Assembly (NCBI GenBank): GCA_902465145.1
Contig: CABQMD010000041.1
Span: 1 to 7,510, forward strand
Direction of reading: 5' to 3'
DNA from: an uncultured Succinatimonas sp.
GTDB lineage: Bacteria > Pseudomonadota > Gammaproteobacteria > Enterobacterales > Succinivibrionaceae
Length of the DNA: 7,510 nt
Part shown: one piece after another, positions 1 through 6,050 of the stretch
Layout: every line of letters starts with the position of its first letter
Numbering within the stretch: position 1 is the stretch's first letter
Translations under genes and position numbers: made by a program
Notes under the pieces: generated by a model
What the model was told of the DNA's origin: nothing
Database searches by the model: none
What the model saw: the letters and a program-made list of their open reading frames with translations, nothing else

Positions 1-777
1 TCCTGCAAACGGTACTATGTAAACAAAAGTTCCGGCTTTGCTCACTCCCACGCGTACGGCGGCCCAATTCCATCCTAAAAATGCGATCACCCCAGAGCAG
101 AGCACCAGATAGACAAACGCAGCTATGTCGTAGCTGTCCAAAGTCGCATTTATCCACTCTTTTTCACAAATTCCCAAGCCAAGGCACATAATTGCACCGG
201 TAAGGCTTGACCAGGCAGTTGCCGCCGCAACCGAGGCTTTTTTACTTAAAAACCACCCTGCCACGGTATAGCATGACCACATGCTTTCACTGATCACGAC
301 GATCAAATCTCCTTTGTTGAAACTTAAGTTCAGCAATATATCCAAAGATCCGTTTGAAATTATGGACAAAGCGCCGACACAAGAAAGAGCGATCCCGCAC
401 CATCCCTTAAAGCTCAGCCGCTCTCCTACGACAAAATAAGCCAGCACGCAGGTAACCGTAGGTCCGATGCTCTCTATCAAAGCCGTATTCGACGCCGTTG
501 TATATTTAACCCCGGTCATCAGCAGCGAATTGTGCAAAAAAACCCCGAACAAGCCCATGAGGGCCATTACAGCAAAATCATGCCTAGAAGGAAGTAACTC
601 GCTTTTTTTCCCAATTACAATCAAAAAAGCAAAGAGTACCGCCGACATGCATAAAAAACGCAGTCCCGTAAGCATTACCGGTGAAACTTTCAATGCAAGG
701 ATCCTGCCGCAGGCAGGGGTAGCTCCCCAAATGATGCATACGAGAGCAAGAACCAGATAATATTTGCCTTTGTTCAT
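1..777 (-). CDS. EamA/DMT-family membrane transporter (3' end outside window)
   Basis: This is an open frame of 259 codons from an ATG at 777 to the left window edge with no stop, so the C-terminus (perhaps 30-50 residues) is missing. The protein is very hydrophobic, with about eight visible membrane segments (roughly residues 6-27, 34-55, 66-89, 94-117, 125-142, 160-180, 188-205, 220-244). It shows the two-repeat layout of the drug/metabolite transporter superfamily: WGATPA near the N-terminus, and ALIESIGPTVTCVLAYFVVGER (95-120, with the typical Gly-Glu-Arg) closing repeat 1. Repeat 2 starts near GDLIVVISESMW (156) and reaches the family-like ending GVSKAGTFVYIVPFAG. It is an inner-membrane permease, probably an exporter; the substrate cannot be read from the sequence. 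A weak Shine-Dalgarno (GGA, about 9 nt upstream) precedes the start. The gap to the upstream fxsA stop is only 21 bp, which suggests co-transcription. Confidence 0.9.
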   Translation of the reverse strand, partial: MNKGKYYLVLALVCIIWGATPACGRILALKVSPVMLTGLRFLCMSAVLFAFLIVIGKKSELLPSRHDFAVMALMGLFGVFLHNSLLMTGVKYTTASNTALIESIGPTVTCVLAYFVVGERLSFKGWCGIALSCVGALSIISNGSLDILLNLSFNKGDLIVVISESMWSCYTVAGWFLSKKASVAAATAWSSLTGAIMCLGLGICEKEWINATLDSYDIAAFVYLVLCSGVIAFLGWNWAAVRVGVSKAGTFVYIVPFAG

Positions 778-798
778 GGCGTTTTCCAGCAATACACC

Positions 799-1281
799 TT
801 AACGGTTAGTGGTGTCCTTGTTGTTATTATGCAACAGTTCCACGTCATCCTCATCGCGCACTTCGGTACAACTGCCTTCGATGGTTCGTCCCGTTGATGA
901 CGAATTTGAATGAAATGAAGCATGGAACGAAGACTGTTCCGAAAACTGTCCACTTCCTGCACGTTTTTTTATTTTTTCCTCAATAAAGCGCTGGATTTTG
1001 GGAAACAACAGCAGTACTGCGATGAGATCAGATATAAACCCAGGGAAAATAAAGAAAAATCCTGAAATCGGCAGCCACATTATATGCAAAGACGGCTGCT
1101 GATTATTCTGCAATTCAAGCAAAGCCTGTTTGAAACGTAATTTAACCAGCACGGCTCCCAAAACCATGAAGGCAAATAATGCAGTAAGAGTTGCCAGAGC
1201 ACCAAGATGCGATCCTACTTTGATGATCACCGCCAGCTCAAGAACAAACAAAACCGCAAAGGCGGCAACAAAACGACCCAT
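799..1281 (-). CDS. fxsA: FxsA-family membrane protein
   Basis: A 160-residue inner-membrane protein of the FxsA family; E. coli FxsA has 158. E. coli FxsA is known for relieving exclusion of phage T7 by the F plasmid when overexpressed; its normal role is unclear. Visible features are two hydrophobic segments near the N-terminus (FVAAFAVLFVLELAVIIKVG, then a Leu/Ala/Phe-rich stretch ending in GAVLVKL). A third segment carries the family signature (PISGFFFIFPGFISDLIAVLLL), followed by the FPKIQRFIEEKI amphipathic stretch. The C-terminal ~45 residues are polar, Ser-rich and acidic, with an Asn-rich end, and probably face the cytoplasm. I chose the ATG at 1281 because AAGGA sits 7 nt upstream and the length fits the family. 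An in-frame ATG 15 codons upstream (1326) has no ribosome site and overlaps a TATAAT box. The gene is divergent from dsbD. Confidence 0.88.
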   Translation of the reverse strand: MGRFVAAFAVLFVLELAVIIKVGSHLGALATLTALFAFMVLGAVLVKLRFKQALLELQNNQQPSLHIMWLPISGFFFIFPGFISDLIAVLLLFPKIQRFIEEKIKKRAGSGQFSEQSSFHASFHSNSSSTGRTIEGSCTEVRDEDDVELLHNNNKDTTNR

Positions 1282-1288
1282 AAACTTT

Positions 1289-1293
1289 TCCTT
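1289..1293 (-). promoter_or_regulatory. Ribosome binding site deciding the fxsA start
   Basis: On the minus strand AAGGA lies 7 nt before the ATG at 1281. The alternative upstream ATG at 1326 lacks any purine-rich site, so this motif favours the shorter, 160-residue form. Confidence 0.65.
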
Positions 1294-1324
1294 GCGCTCA
1301 AAAAAATTTTTTACTGTAGAGAAC

Positions 1325-1353
1325 ATTATACTGACTGCAGAAACAACAATCAG
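1325..1353 (-). promoter_or_regulatory. Putative sigma-70 promoter for fxsA and the DMT gene
   Basis: On the minus strand a perfect TATAAT occupies 1325-1330. Seventeen bases upstream is CTGATT (1348-1353), which matches TTGACA at only three positions, so the -35 is weak. Transcription would start near 1318, leaving a leader of about 35 nt that contains the AAGGA site. The T of this -10 box is followed by G, so the box contains the ATG of the longer fxsA reading; that ATG could not be translated from this transcript. On the plus strand the overlapping bases read TATACT (1327-1332), a possible -10 for dsbD, but with no acceptable -35 at the right distance. Confidence 0.45.
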
Positions 1354-1364
1354 TTCAATCCTAA

Positions 1365-3089
1365 ATGCCCATGAAGTTCTTAAAAATACTCTTTGCCCTG
1401 TCGCTACTTTGTCTTCACTTAACGTGCTTTGCCACCGATGCTGCTGACGATCTGTTTAACCTTGACACGACGCCCGCTATAACCGCAAATAACAATCCTT
1501 TTACCGCAAATGCTTTTTTTGACCGAGACAGCGGAAAAATTCATTTTGAGATAAATTGCTTAAAAGGGGCCTATATTTACAAAGACTCGCTAAAGCTTGA
1601 TTCGACGAAGGGCTCAAAAATTGCGCTTGATCCTCTGCCGCCGGCTGCTGTTCATGAGGATGCTCTAGGACGCTCCGACGTTTATTTCGATAAAATCGAC
1701 GTTTACGTCACAGTAAATCAAAGTTCTGCAGACGATCATGCAGTTTTAAGCTACCGCGGTTGTGACAGTCAGGGCATATGTTACCCGCCAAAAGAGATCC
1801 GCCTCTCCTTACCTGATTTCAAATCTCAGCAACAAATAAACGGCTCTTTACAAGATCAGATGCAAAAAGAAGTAACTAAGGCAGATCAAAATCATGATTT
1901 AAAAAACACGAACCTGTTTTTACAGCTCATGATCTTTTTAATCATGGGAGCAGGGCTTGATCTCACTCCCTGTGTTTTGCCGTTGCTCGGAATTTTTTCG
2001 GCAATGATCTTAGGACAAGGGAAAACCAAACTTTCAAAAACCTTAATACTTAGTGCAACCTATCTAGCAGGCCTTACCGTAACCTACACTTTATTAGGTT
2101 GGTTTTTTGCATCTTTGGGCATGAGTGCCCATGTTTTTTTATCATCGCCGTACTTTACAGCCGGTATGGCGCTGGTGCTGATAGTACTTGCCTGCGACTG
2201 TCTTGGTCTTATTACCATTCACATTCCGAAACTGTTTAACAACGCCATACAGAACAAACTTGCCGCACAAAAACGCGGAACATATATGTCTGCATTGTTT
2301 TTCGGACTGCTTTCAGGACTTATGACCACCCCGTGTACCTCAGCACCTCTTGCTGGCGTTCTTTTATACATAACTCAAGCAGGAGACGTATTCGCAGGTA
2401 CTTTGATGTTCTCTGCCATAGGATTGGGCATGGGATTGCCTTTATGTGCCGTGGGGCTGTGCGGGCAGGGTCTTTTAAAAAAATTCTCCTCGTCAGGCTC
2501 GCTAATCAAAAAGCTGATAGCCCTGCCGCTTTTATGGGTTGCCTTTACCGTAGCCGAGGTGCTTTGGAATTATCATCCCATACCTCTAATGGCATTTGCT
2601 TTTGGCATGATGTTTCTTTTCTGCCATATTTTGCTCTCGGCGCTGCCTGAAATTCCTAAATATTCCAAATTCTTTATCTGTATTTTTTACGCTTGCTGTA
2701 CTCTGTTTGTTACTTGGCACACCCTGCCGCAGACCGTACAACTGCCTTTTAAAACACTTTCTTCTATGACTGAATTTGAAAAGCATAAAGACAGGGATCT
2801 CTTCTTATCCTTTTCTGCATCCTGGTGTGCCAACTGTCATGAGCTTGACGAAAAATTTTATGCAAAGGACGAGTTTGCAAAACTTCTTCACGAGACTAAG
2901 CTTACTGCGCTGCGCTTCGAACTTGACAATCTCAAAGATCCGGAAACGAAGGCCATTGCAGAACATTTTGCAATTTCCGGAGTACCTACCGCAATCATCA
3001 TAAAAAACGGCAAGATAGTCTCAAAAATCCCTGGGTTTGCTCAAAACGAAATAGAAGGTGAGCTTAAAAAACAACTTGTCAGGTACTGA
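1365..3089 (+). CDS. dsbD: Thiol:disulfide interchange protein DsbD
   Basis: Inner-membrane reductase that carries electrons from cytoplasmic thioredoxin across the membrane to periplasmic partners such as DsbC and cytochrome c maturation thioredoxins. It has 574 residues against 565 in E. coli, with all three modules. An N-terminal signal peptide (to about CFA-TDA, residues 21-26) leads into the periplasmic alpha domain with YRGCDSQGICYPP (Cys133, Cys139). The eight-helix membrane core carries LTPCVLPL (Cys203) and TTPCTSAPLAG (Cys324). The C-terminal thioredoxin-like domain has SASWCANCHEL (Cys488, Cys491) and the cis-proline loop GVPTA (Pro541). The 121-residue spacing of the two core cysteines equals that in E. 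coli. No good Shine-Dalgarno precedes the ATG at 1365; the ATG two codons later (1371, giving MKFLKILF) is an equally plausible start. A stop codon directly precedes 1365. The gene is monocistronic here and convergent with the FKBP operon. Confidence 0.96.
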   Translation: MPMKFLKILFALSLLCLHLTCFATDAADDLFNLDTTPAITANNNPFTANAFFDRDSGKIHFEINCLKGAYIYKDSLKLDSTKGSKIALDPLPPAAVHEDALGRSDVYFDKIDVYVTVNQSSADDHAVLSYRGCDSQGICYPPKEIRLSLPDFKSQQQINGSLQDQMQKEVTKADQNHDLKNTNLFLQLMIFLIMGAGLDLTPCVLPLLGIFSAMILGQGKTKLSKTLILSATYLAGLTVTYTLLGWFFASLGMSAHVFLSSPYFTAGMALVLIVLACDCLGLITIHIPKLFNNAIQNKLAAQKRGTYMSALFFGLLSGLMTTPCTSAPLAGVLLYITQAGDVFAGTLMFSAIGLGMGLPLCAVGLCGQGLLKKFSSSGSLIKKLIALPLLWVAFTVAEVLWNYHPIPLMAFAFGMMFLFCHILLSALPEIPKYSKFFICIFYACCTLFVTWHTLPQTVQLPFKTLSSMTEFEKHKDRDLFLSFSASWCANCHELDEKFYAKDEFAKLLHETKLTALRFELDNLKDPETKAIAEHFAISGVPTAIIIKNGKIVSKIPGFAQNEIEGELKKQLVRY

Positions 3090-3105
3090 CATTGTTAAAA
3101 AAGCA

Positions 3106-3240
3106 AAAAACGGCATCAGTGTTCTTGAGCGGATATCTCCTGCTGCCTCTGCAAATATCATTCACGCTGGCGCAGGATCAAACATTCGGCCGCTTGGTTT
3201 GTTTAAAACCTAAAACTCAAGATTTCACCGTGCCGTTCTT
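3106..3240 (-). other. Nested inverted repeats, possible branched structured RNA
   Basis: Bases 3109-3115 (AACGGCA) pair perfectly with 3231-3237 (TGCCGTT). Inside them 3123-3129 (TCTTGAG) pair perfectly with 3216-3222 (CTCAAGA), and a GTG/CAC triplet (3119-3121/3226-3228) bridges the two, giving one long irregular stem. Enclosed are two further hairpins: TCCTGCTGCC (3138-3147) with GGCGCAGGA (3169-3177), nine pairs and one bulge, and GGTTT/AAACC (3196-3200/3206-3210) with a five-base loop. Read on the minus strand, the outer stem gains a few more pairs and runs into TTTTTTGCTTTTTT (ending about 3097), like a transcript end. This is why I assign the minus strand, but weakly. I see no convincing promoter and no match to a known RNA family. 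It could be a 3'-UTR element of the FKBP operon, an independent small RNA, or a decayed repeat. Confidence 0.35.
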
Positions 3241-3242
3241 AC

Positions 3243-3275
3243 AAAAAGAAAGGCACGCCCGATTGGTTGTGCCCC
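3243..3275 (-). terminator. Intrinsic terminator for the rib–nusB–thiL–FKBP operon
   Basis: On the minus strand, about 30 nt after the FKBP stop, GGCAC (3269-3273) pairs with GTGCC (3252-3256), with a small internal loop and two inner C-G pairs. Outer G·U pairs can lengthen the stem. The downstream tail is TTTCTTTTTG, a T-run interrupted by one C. The stem is modest, so some read-through into the structured element beyond is possible. Read on the plus strand the same hairpin lacks an immediate T-tail. Confidence 0.6.
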
Positions 3276-3291
3276 TCAATTTTAAAATTGA
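3276..3291. repeat. 16-bp AT-only-core perfect palindrome
   Basis: TCAATTTTAAAATTGA is a perfect 16-bp palindrome lying between the terminator hairpin and the FKBP stop. On the plus strand it is followed by TTTTTTATTT, so it could help end dsbD transcription, although so AT-rich a stem would be weak. It could equally be chance in AT-rich spacer DNA. Confidence 0.4.
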
Positions 3292-3305
3292 TTTTTTATT
3301 TGATT

Positions 3306-4082
3306 TTAATTGGATTTTTCTTCTGCAGTTGCGGGTGTTGCTTTCTTATCTTCTGCCTTTTTAATGGCCACCAACTTAACGTCGAAGATCAACACGCTGT
3401 TAGGTTCGATGGTATCACCGGCACCGGCTTCTCCGTAGGCCAATGCAGCAGGAATAACGAACTGATATTCAGATCCGGCATTCATAAGTTCAATACCCTC
3501 AATCCAACCAGGGATCATGTTATCAAGCGGAAAATCCACGCCTTCGCGCTGCTCGTCAAACACTTTACCGTCAATGGTAGTTCCCTTATAGGTTACGGTC
3601 ACTGTATCGCCTTTTTTGGCAGTATCGCCTTCGCCCTGGGTTATTACCTTGTATTGCAACCCAGAAGCGGTAACCTTAACTCCTTCCTTGCTCTTATTTT
3701 CAGAGAGGAATTTTTCACCTGCTTCAAGATTCTTTTTGGCAATGGCTGCCTGCTTGGCCTGCATGGATTCCTTTAATTTCTGATCAAGAGCCTGCAGGGA
3801 GGTCTCTATATCTTTCTCTTTTAAGGCAGTCGAACCCTTAAGAGCATCAGAAACACCCTTTAACACTATTTCCTGATCCATAGGAGAAATATACTCCTGT
3901 TGCTGATCAAGCATCTTCTTTAAATACAGGCCTACCGAAGCTCCGATCGAATAGGCTGACTTTTCTTCAAAAGTGCTCTTATCGGTAATGCTCTGTACCT
4001 TTTTATCGCCGCAGGCGGAAATTGCCATTACGGCAGCAGCCAACATAGAAATTACAGCTGCTTTTTTAACAAACTTAGTCAA
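3306..4082 (-). CDS. FkpA/Mip-type FKBP peptidyl-prolyl isomerase, lipoprotein
   Basis: Peptidyl-prolyl cis-trans isomerase/chaperone outside the cytoplasm, 258 residues from the chosen TTG. A basic hydrophobic leader ends in a lipobox, AISAC (lipidated Cys24), followed by Gly, so the mature protein probably sits on the outer membrane; E. coli FkpA is soluble and Legionella Mip is surface-exposed. Residues ~41-140 are the helical dimerisation domain (FKBP_N) with a long Lys/Ala/Gln-rich helix. Residues ~155-242 are the FKBP catalytic domain with its hallmark residues: VTYKG (Tyr165), GKVFD (Phe175-Asp176), MIPGWIEG (Trp193), ALAYG (Tyr216), NSVLIFDVKL (Phe233). A short Lys/Ala/Glu tail ends the protein. 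The start codon at 4082 has GGAG six bases upstream; the in-frame TTG at 4094 has none. It lies 25 bp after thiL with no clear promoter of its own, and so is probably the last gene of that operon. Confidence 0.93.
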   Translation of the reverse strand: MTKFVKKAAVISMLAAAVMAISACGDKKVQSITDKSTFEEKSAYSIGASVGLYLKKMLDQQQEYISPMDQEIVLKGVSDALKGSTALKEKDIETSLQALDQKLKESMQAKQAAIAKKNLEAGEKFLSENKSKEGVKVTASGLQYKVITQGEGDTAKKGDTVTVTYKGTTIDGKVFDEQREGVDFPLDNMIPGWIEGIELMNAGSEYQFVIPAALAYGEAGAGDTIEPNSVLIFDVKLVAIKKAEDKKATPATAEEKSN

Positions 4083-4088
4083 AATATT

Positions 4089-4092
4089 CTCC
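4089..4092 (-). promoter_or_regulatory. Ribosome binding site deciding the FKBP start
   Basis: GGAG on the minus strand, six bases before the TTG at 4082. It lies inside the reading frame that would begin at the upstream TTG (4094), which has no such site, so the start is moved four codons downstream. Confidence 0.65.
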
Positions 4093-4107
4093 AAAAATCA
4101 GTACTGC

Positions 4108-5070
4108 CTAAAAATGCTCAAAAGGCTTTGCGGCAGGTCGCACGATTTTACCATGATTAAAAAGCCTGAGCTCCTGCGAAGAAGTAATGATCCCGACCTT
4201 GGTCACCGGGACATCATGTTCCTCACAAAGATCCATGACATCATCTTCAGTCTCAGCCGGCAAAGTAAACAGCAATTCGTAATCACAACCGCCGAAGGCT
4301 GCCAATTCAAGCCTTTTTTGTTCGTCATTTACCAAGGTATGAAGTTCCTTTGCCAAAGGAAGTTTATCCAGCCACAGATCTGCACCTACGTTGCTGCATT
4401 CAAGAATATGCCCCAAATCCCCGACAATTCCGTCTGAAATATCTATGGCGCAATGGGAATATTCAAGATCGCACAATTCTTTGGCAAAGGCACATCTACA
4501 CTGCTGGTGCATGCTTTTGTAACAAAGCGAACTTAGCAAGGACTTATCTATTTTCAGTCTGCCGTAACCGGCTTCAACGTATAACGCACAAAGCCCCAAA
4601 AATCCAGTGACATAAATGCCGTCACCGCTTTTTGCACCTGAGCGTCTTAGGGTGTCCGTGCAGCTTACTCCGTAGGCACTGATAGTGATCGACAGAGGAC
4701 CTTTTGAAGTATTGCCGCCAATCAGAGAACAACCTTCCTCATCTGCAAGCTCAAACAAACCTTTTGCAAAAGGCTTTAAAAAACTGTCCGTAGCTTCAGG
4801 AAGAGACAATGACAAAGTAAAAGCCTTGGGATCAGCTCCCATGGCGGCAAGATCCGACAAATTAACTAGCAACGAACGGTAGCCTAAAAGATAAGGATCC
4901 GTATCTTTAAAAAAATGGATCCCCTCATTTAAGGTATCTGTAGTAATTGCCAAAGACTCATCCCGTCTTAGCTTTAACAGGGCACAATCGTCACCTATGC
5001 CCAGTTCTATCCTGCTGCCTTGGTCGTGCCCGGAAAAATATTTGCGAATGAGATCAAATTCTCCCGGCAT
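4108..5070 (-). CDS. thiL: Thiamine-monophosphate kinase ThiL
   Basis: Cytoplasmic ATP-dependent kinase converting thiamine monophosphate to thiamine pyrophosphate, the active cofactor. With the ATG at 5070 it has 320 residues (E. coli 325). The frame stays open upstream, but that extension lies inside nusB and lacks family sequence. Motifs in order: ELGIGDDCALL (22-32), TTDTLNEGIHF (43-53), SDLAAMGADPKA (72-83), LIGGNTSKGPLSITI (116-130), DISDGIVGDLGHI (210-222), GGCDYELLFTLP (260-271). Two signature positions differ from the usual forms: Asn120 where GGDT is normal, and Cys262 where GGEDYEL is normal. The rest of the ATP/Mg-binding framework is intact. AGG about 6 nt before the ATG serves as ribosome site and lies within the end of nusB. 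Only one base separates the nusB stop from this start, implying translational coupling, the same order as in E. coli. Confidence 0.95.
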   Translation of the reverse strand: MPGEFDLIRKYFSGHDQGSRIELGIGDDCALLKLRRDESLAITTDTLNEGIHFFKDTDPYLLGYRSLLVNLSDLAAMGADPKAFTLSLSLPEATDSFLKPFAKGLFELADEEGCSLIGGNTSKGPLSITISAYGVSCTDTLRRSGAKSGDGIYVTGFLGLCALYVEAGYGRLKIDKSLLSSLCYKSMHQQCRCAFAKELCDLEYSHCAIDISDGIVGDLGHILECSNVGADLWLDKLPLAKELHTLVNDEQKRLELAAFGGCDYELLFTLPAETEDDVMDLCEEHDVPVTKVGIITSSQELRLFNHGKIVRPAAKPFEHF

Positions 5071-5071
5071 T

Positions 5072-5530
5072 TTAAGCCTGAACTTCGCTCTTTTGGGCAG
5101 GAGTACGGATGGCACGTACCACTTTATCCAGAACTCCATTCACGAATTTATGGCTGTCCTGCTCTGCAAATTCTTTAGCCAGCATGATCCCTTCGTTGAT
5201 CACCACACGATAAGGCACATCCTGACGATAAAGCAATTCAAAAGTTGACAGACGCAAAATTGCCTTGTCAACCTCATCCAAATCCTTTAAAGGACGGCTG
5301 ATGTACGGCTCAAAAATTTCATCCAGATGATCGGAATTGGCGATGATACCTGATACCAAATCATGGAAATACTCAAGATCGGCACCGCGTATGGGTTGCT
5401 CTTCTAAAAACTGTTTTTCTATCTCCGCGGCACGATCGCCGGTCATCTGCCACTGATAAACAGCCTGCAAAGCAAAATGACGGGCTTTGTGACGCATGGT
5501 AGGAGTTACTGCGCCTTCGGTTGCATCCAT
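5072..5530 (-). CDS. nusB: Transcription antitermination factor NusB
   Basis: All-helical RNA-binding protein that binds boxA with NusE (ribosomal protein S10) and supports antitermination of rRNA transcription. It has 152 residues; E. coli NusB has 139. Recognisable blocks are RHKARHFALQAVYQWQ (13-28), the central DLEYFHDLVSGI, LDEVDKAILRLSTFELLYR, VPYRVVINEGIMLAKEF, and the highly conserved SHKFVNGVLDKVVRAIR. The extra length is an N-terminal extension of about 11 residues before Met12 plus a slightly longer C-terminus. I keep the ATG at 5530 because AGG lies 8 nt upstream, while Met12 has no close site. It is separated from ribH by 36 bp that contain a small TATCT/AGATA hairpin but no convincing terminator, and is followed almost without gap by thiL. 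Confidence 0.95.
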   Translation of the reverse strand: MDATEGAVTPTMRHKARHFALQAVYQWQMTGDRAAEIEKQFLEEQPIRGADLEYFHDLVSGIIANSDHLDEIFEPYISRPLKDLDEVDKAILRLSTFELLYRQDVPYRVVINEGIMLAKEFAEQDSHKFVNGVLDKVVRAIRTPAQKSEVQA

Positions 5531-5566
5531 GTTCTTAACCTATCTAAAAAAGATAACAATACAAAA

Positions 5567-6037
5567 TCAAATCTGTTTTAAAACATTAACCAGCTCAAGT
5601 GCGGCGGCGGCGGCTTCGGCGCCTTTGTTCCCCATTTTAGAACCAGCTCGTTGCACTGCCTGATCAAGATTATCGGTAGTAAGCACGCCGTTGGTGATCA
5701 CAACCCCGGTTTCCAGAGTAACCTGAGTTAAACCTTTGGCACACTCGTTTGAAACCACTTCAAAATGATAGGTGGATCCGCGGATCACGCACCCACAGGT
5801 GATAATGGCATCATAACAGCCTGACTTAGCCAGTTTTTTGCAGACCAAGGGGATCTCAATGGCACCTGGAACATGCACGGTGGTAATGTTTTCCTCAGGA
5901 ACCTCGCCCTGACGTTTTAAAACATCCAAAGCCCCGTCTACAAGGCGTTCACAGATAAAACTGTTAAAACGTGAGACTACGATGGCAAAGCGGCCTTCTC
6001 TGCAGGGCAAACCGCCCTCAATTTTGTTGATAGCCAT
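5567..6037 (-). CDS. ribH: 6,7-dimethyl-8-ribityllumazine synthase
   Basis: Penultimate step of riboflavin synthesis: condenses 5-amino-6-ribitylaminouracil with 3,4-dihydroxy-2-butanone 4-phosphate to the lumazine. Its 156 residues match E. coli in length. Active-site blocks are RFNSFI (23-28, substrate-stacking Phe24), VPGAIEIP (56-63), [12 protein letters not shown] (84-95, with the catalytic His91), [17 protein letters not shown] (116-132) and [10 protein letters not shown] (134-143). The RGSTYHF loop differs from the RGGTAHF form of E. coli, and Asn116 replaces the Phe found in some homologues; both look like ordinary family variation. GAGGA six bases before the ATG is a strong ribosome site and sits in the 13-bp gap after ribE. 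Confidence 0.97.
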   Translation of the reverse strand: MAINKIEGGLPCREGRFAIVVSRFNSFICERLVDGALDVLKRQGEVPEENITTVHVPGAIEIPLVCKKLAKSGCYDAIITCGCVIRGSTYHFEVVSNECAKGLTQVTLETGVVITNGVLTTDNLDQAVQRAGSKMGNKGAEAAAAALELVNVLKQI

Positions 6038-6050
6038 AAAAAATCCTCAA

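Noticed and set aside
1279..1326. Longer fxsA product starting at the ATG at 1326.
   Set aside because: No ribosome site, the ATG overlaps the TATAAT box, and the extra 15 residues (MFSTVKNFFERKEKF) have no counterpart in the family as I recall it.
3109..3237. 6S RNA: plus-strand TTGAGCGGATAT resembles CTGAGCCGATAT of E. coli 6S RNA.
   Set aside because: The resemblance is one short block. The element is shorter than ~180 nt, the rest of the 6S pattern is missing, and the ygfA neighbour is absent. 4.5S and tmRNA hallmarks are also absent.
3092..3364. Plus-strand 90-codon frame beginning with TTG three bases after the dsbD stop, with a signal-peptide-like start (LKKQK then a hydrophobic stretch ending TLAQ).
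   Set aside because: It runs through the structured element and the terminator hairpin and into the antisense of the FKBP gene. It needs a TTG start, and its downstream part is low-complexity Phe/Leu from AT-rich DNA. AGG 8 nt upstream is the only support.
3267..3776. Plus-strand frame of 169 codons opposite the FKBP gene.
   Set aside because: Shadow of a well-supported conserved gene; composition and lack of motifs fit an antisense frame. The same applies to plus-strand frames at 467-760, 3973-4437, 4350-4610, 6367-6738 and 7232-7498.
5071..5139. N-terminal extension of ThiL beyond Met at 5070.
   Set aside because: It is antiphase coding of the end of nusB, and the family begins at the GEFDLI block.
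5531..5566. Terminator between ribH and nusB (TATCT/AGATA hairpin).
   Set aside because: Five A-T-rich pairs with no GC core; too weak to split the operon.
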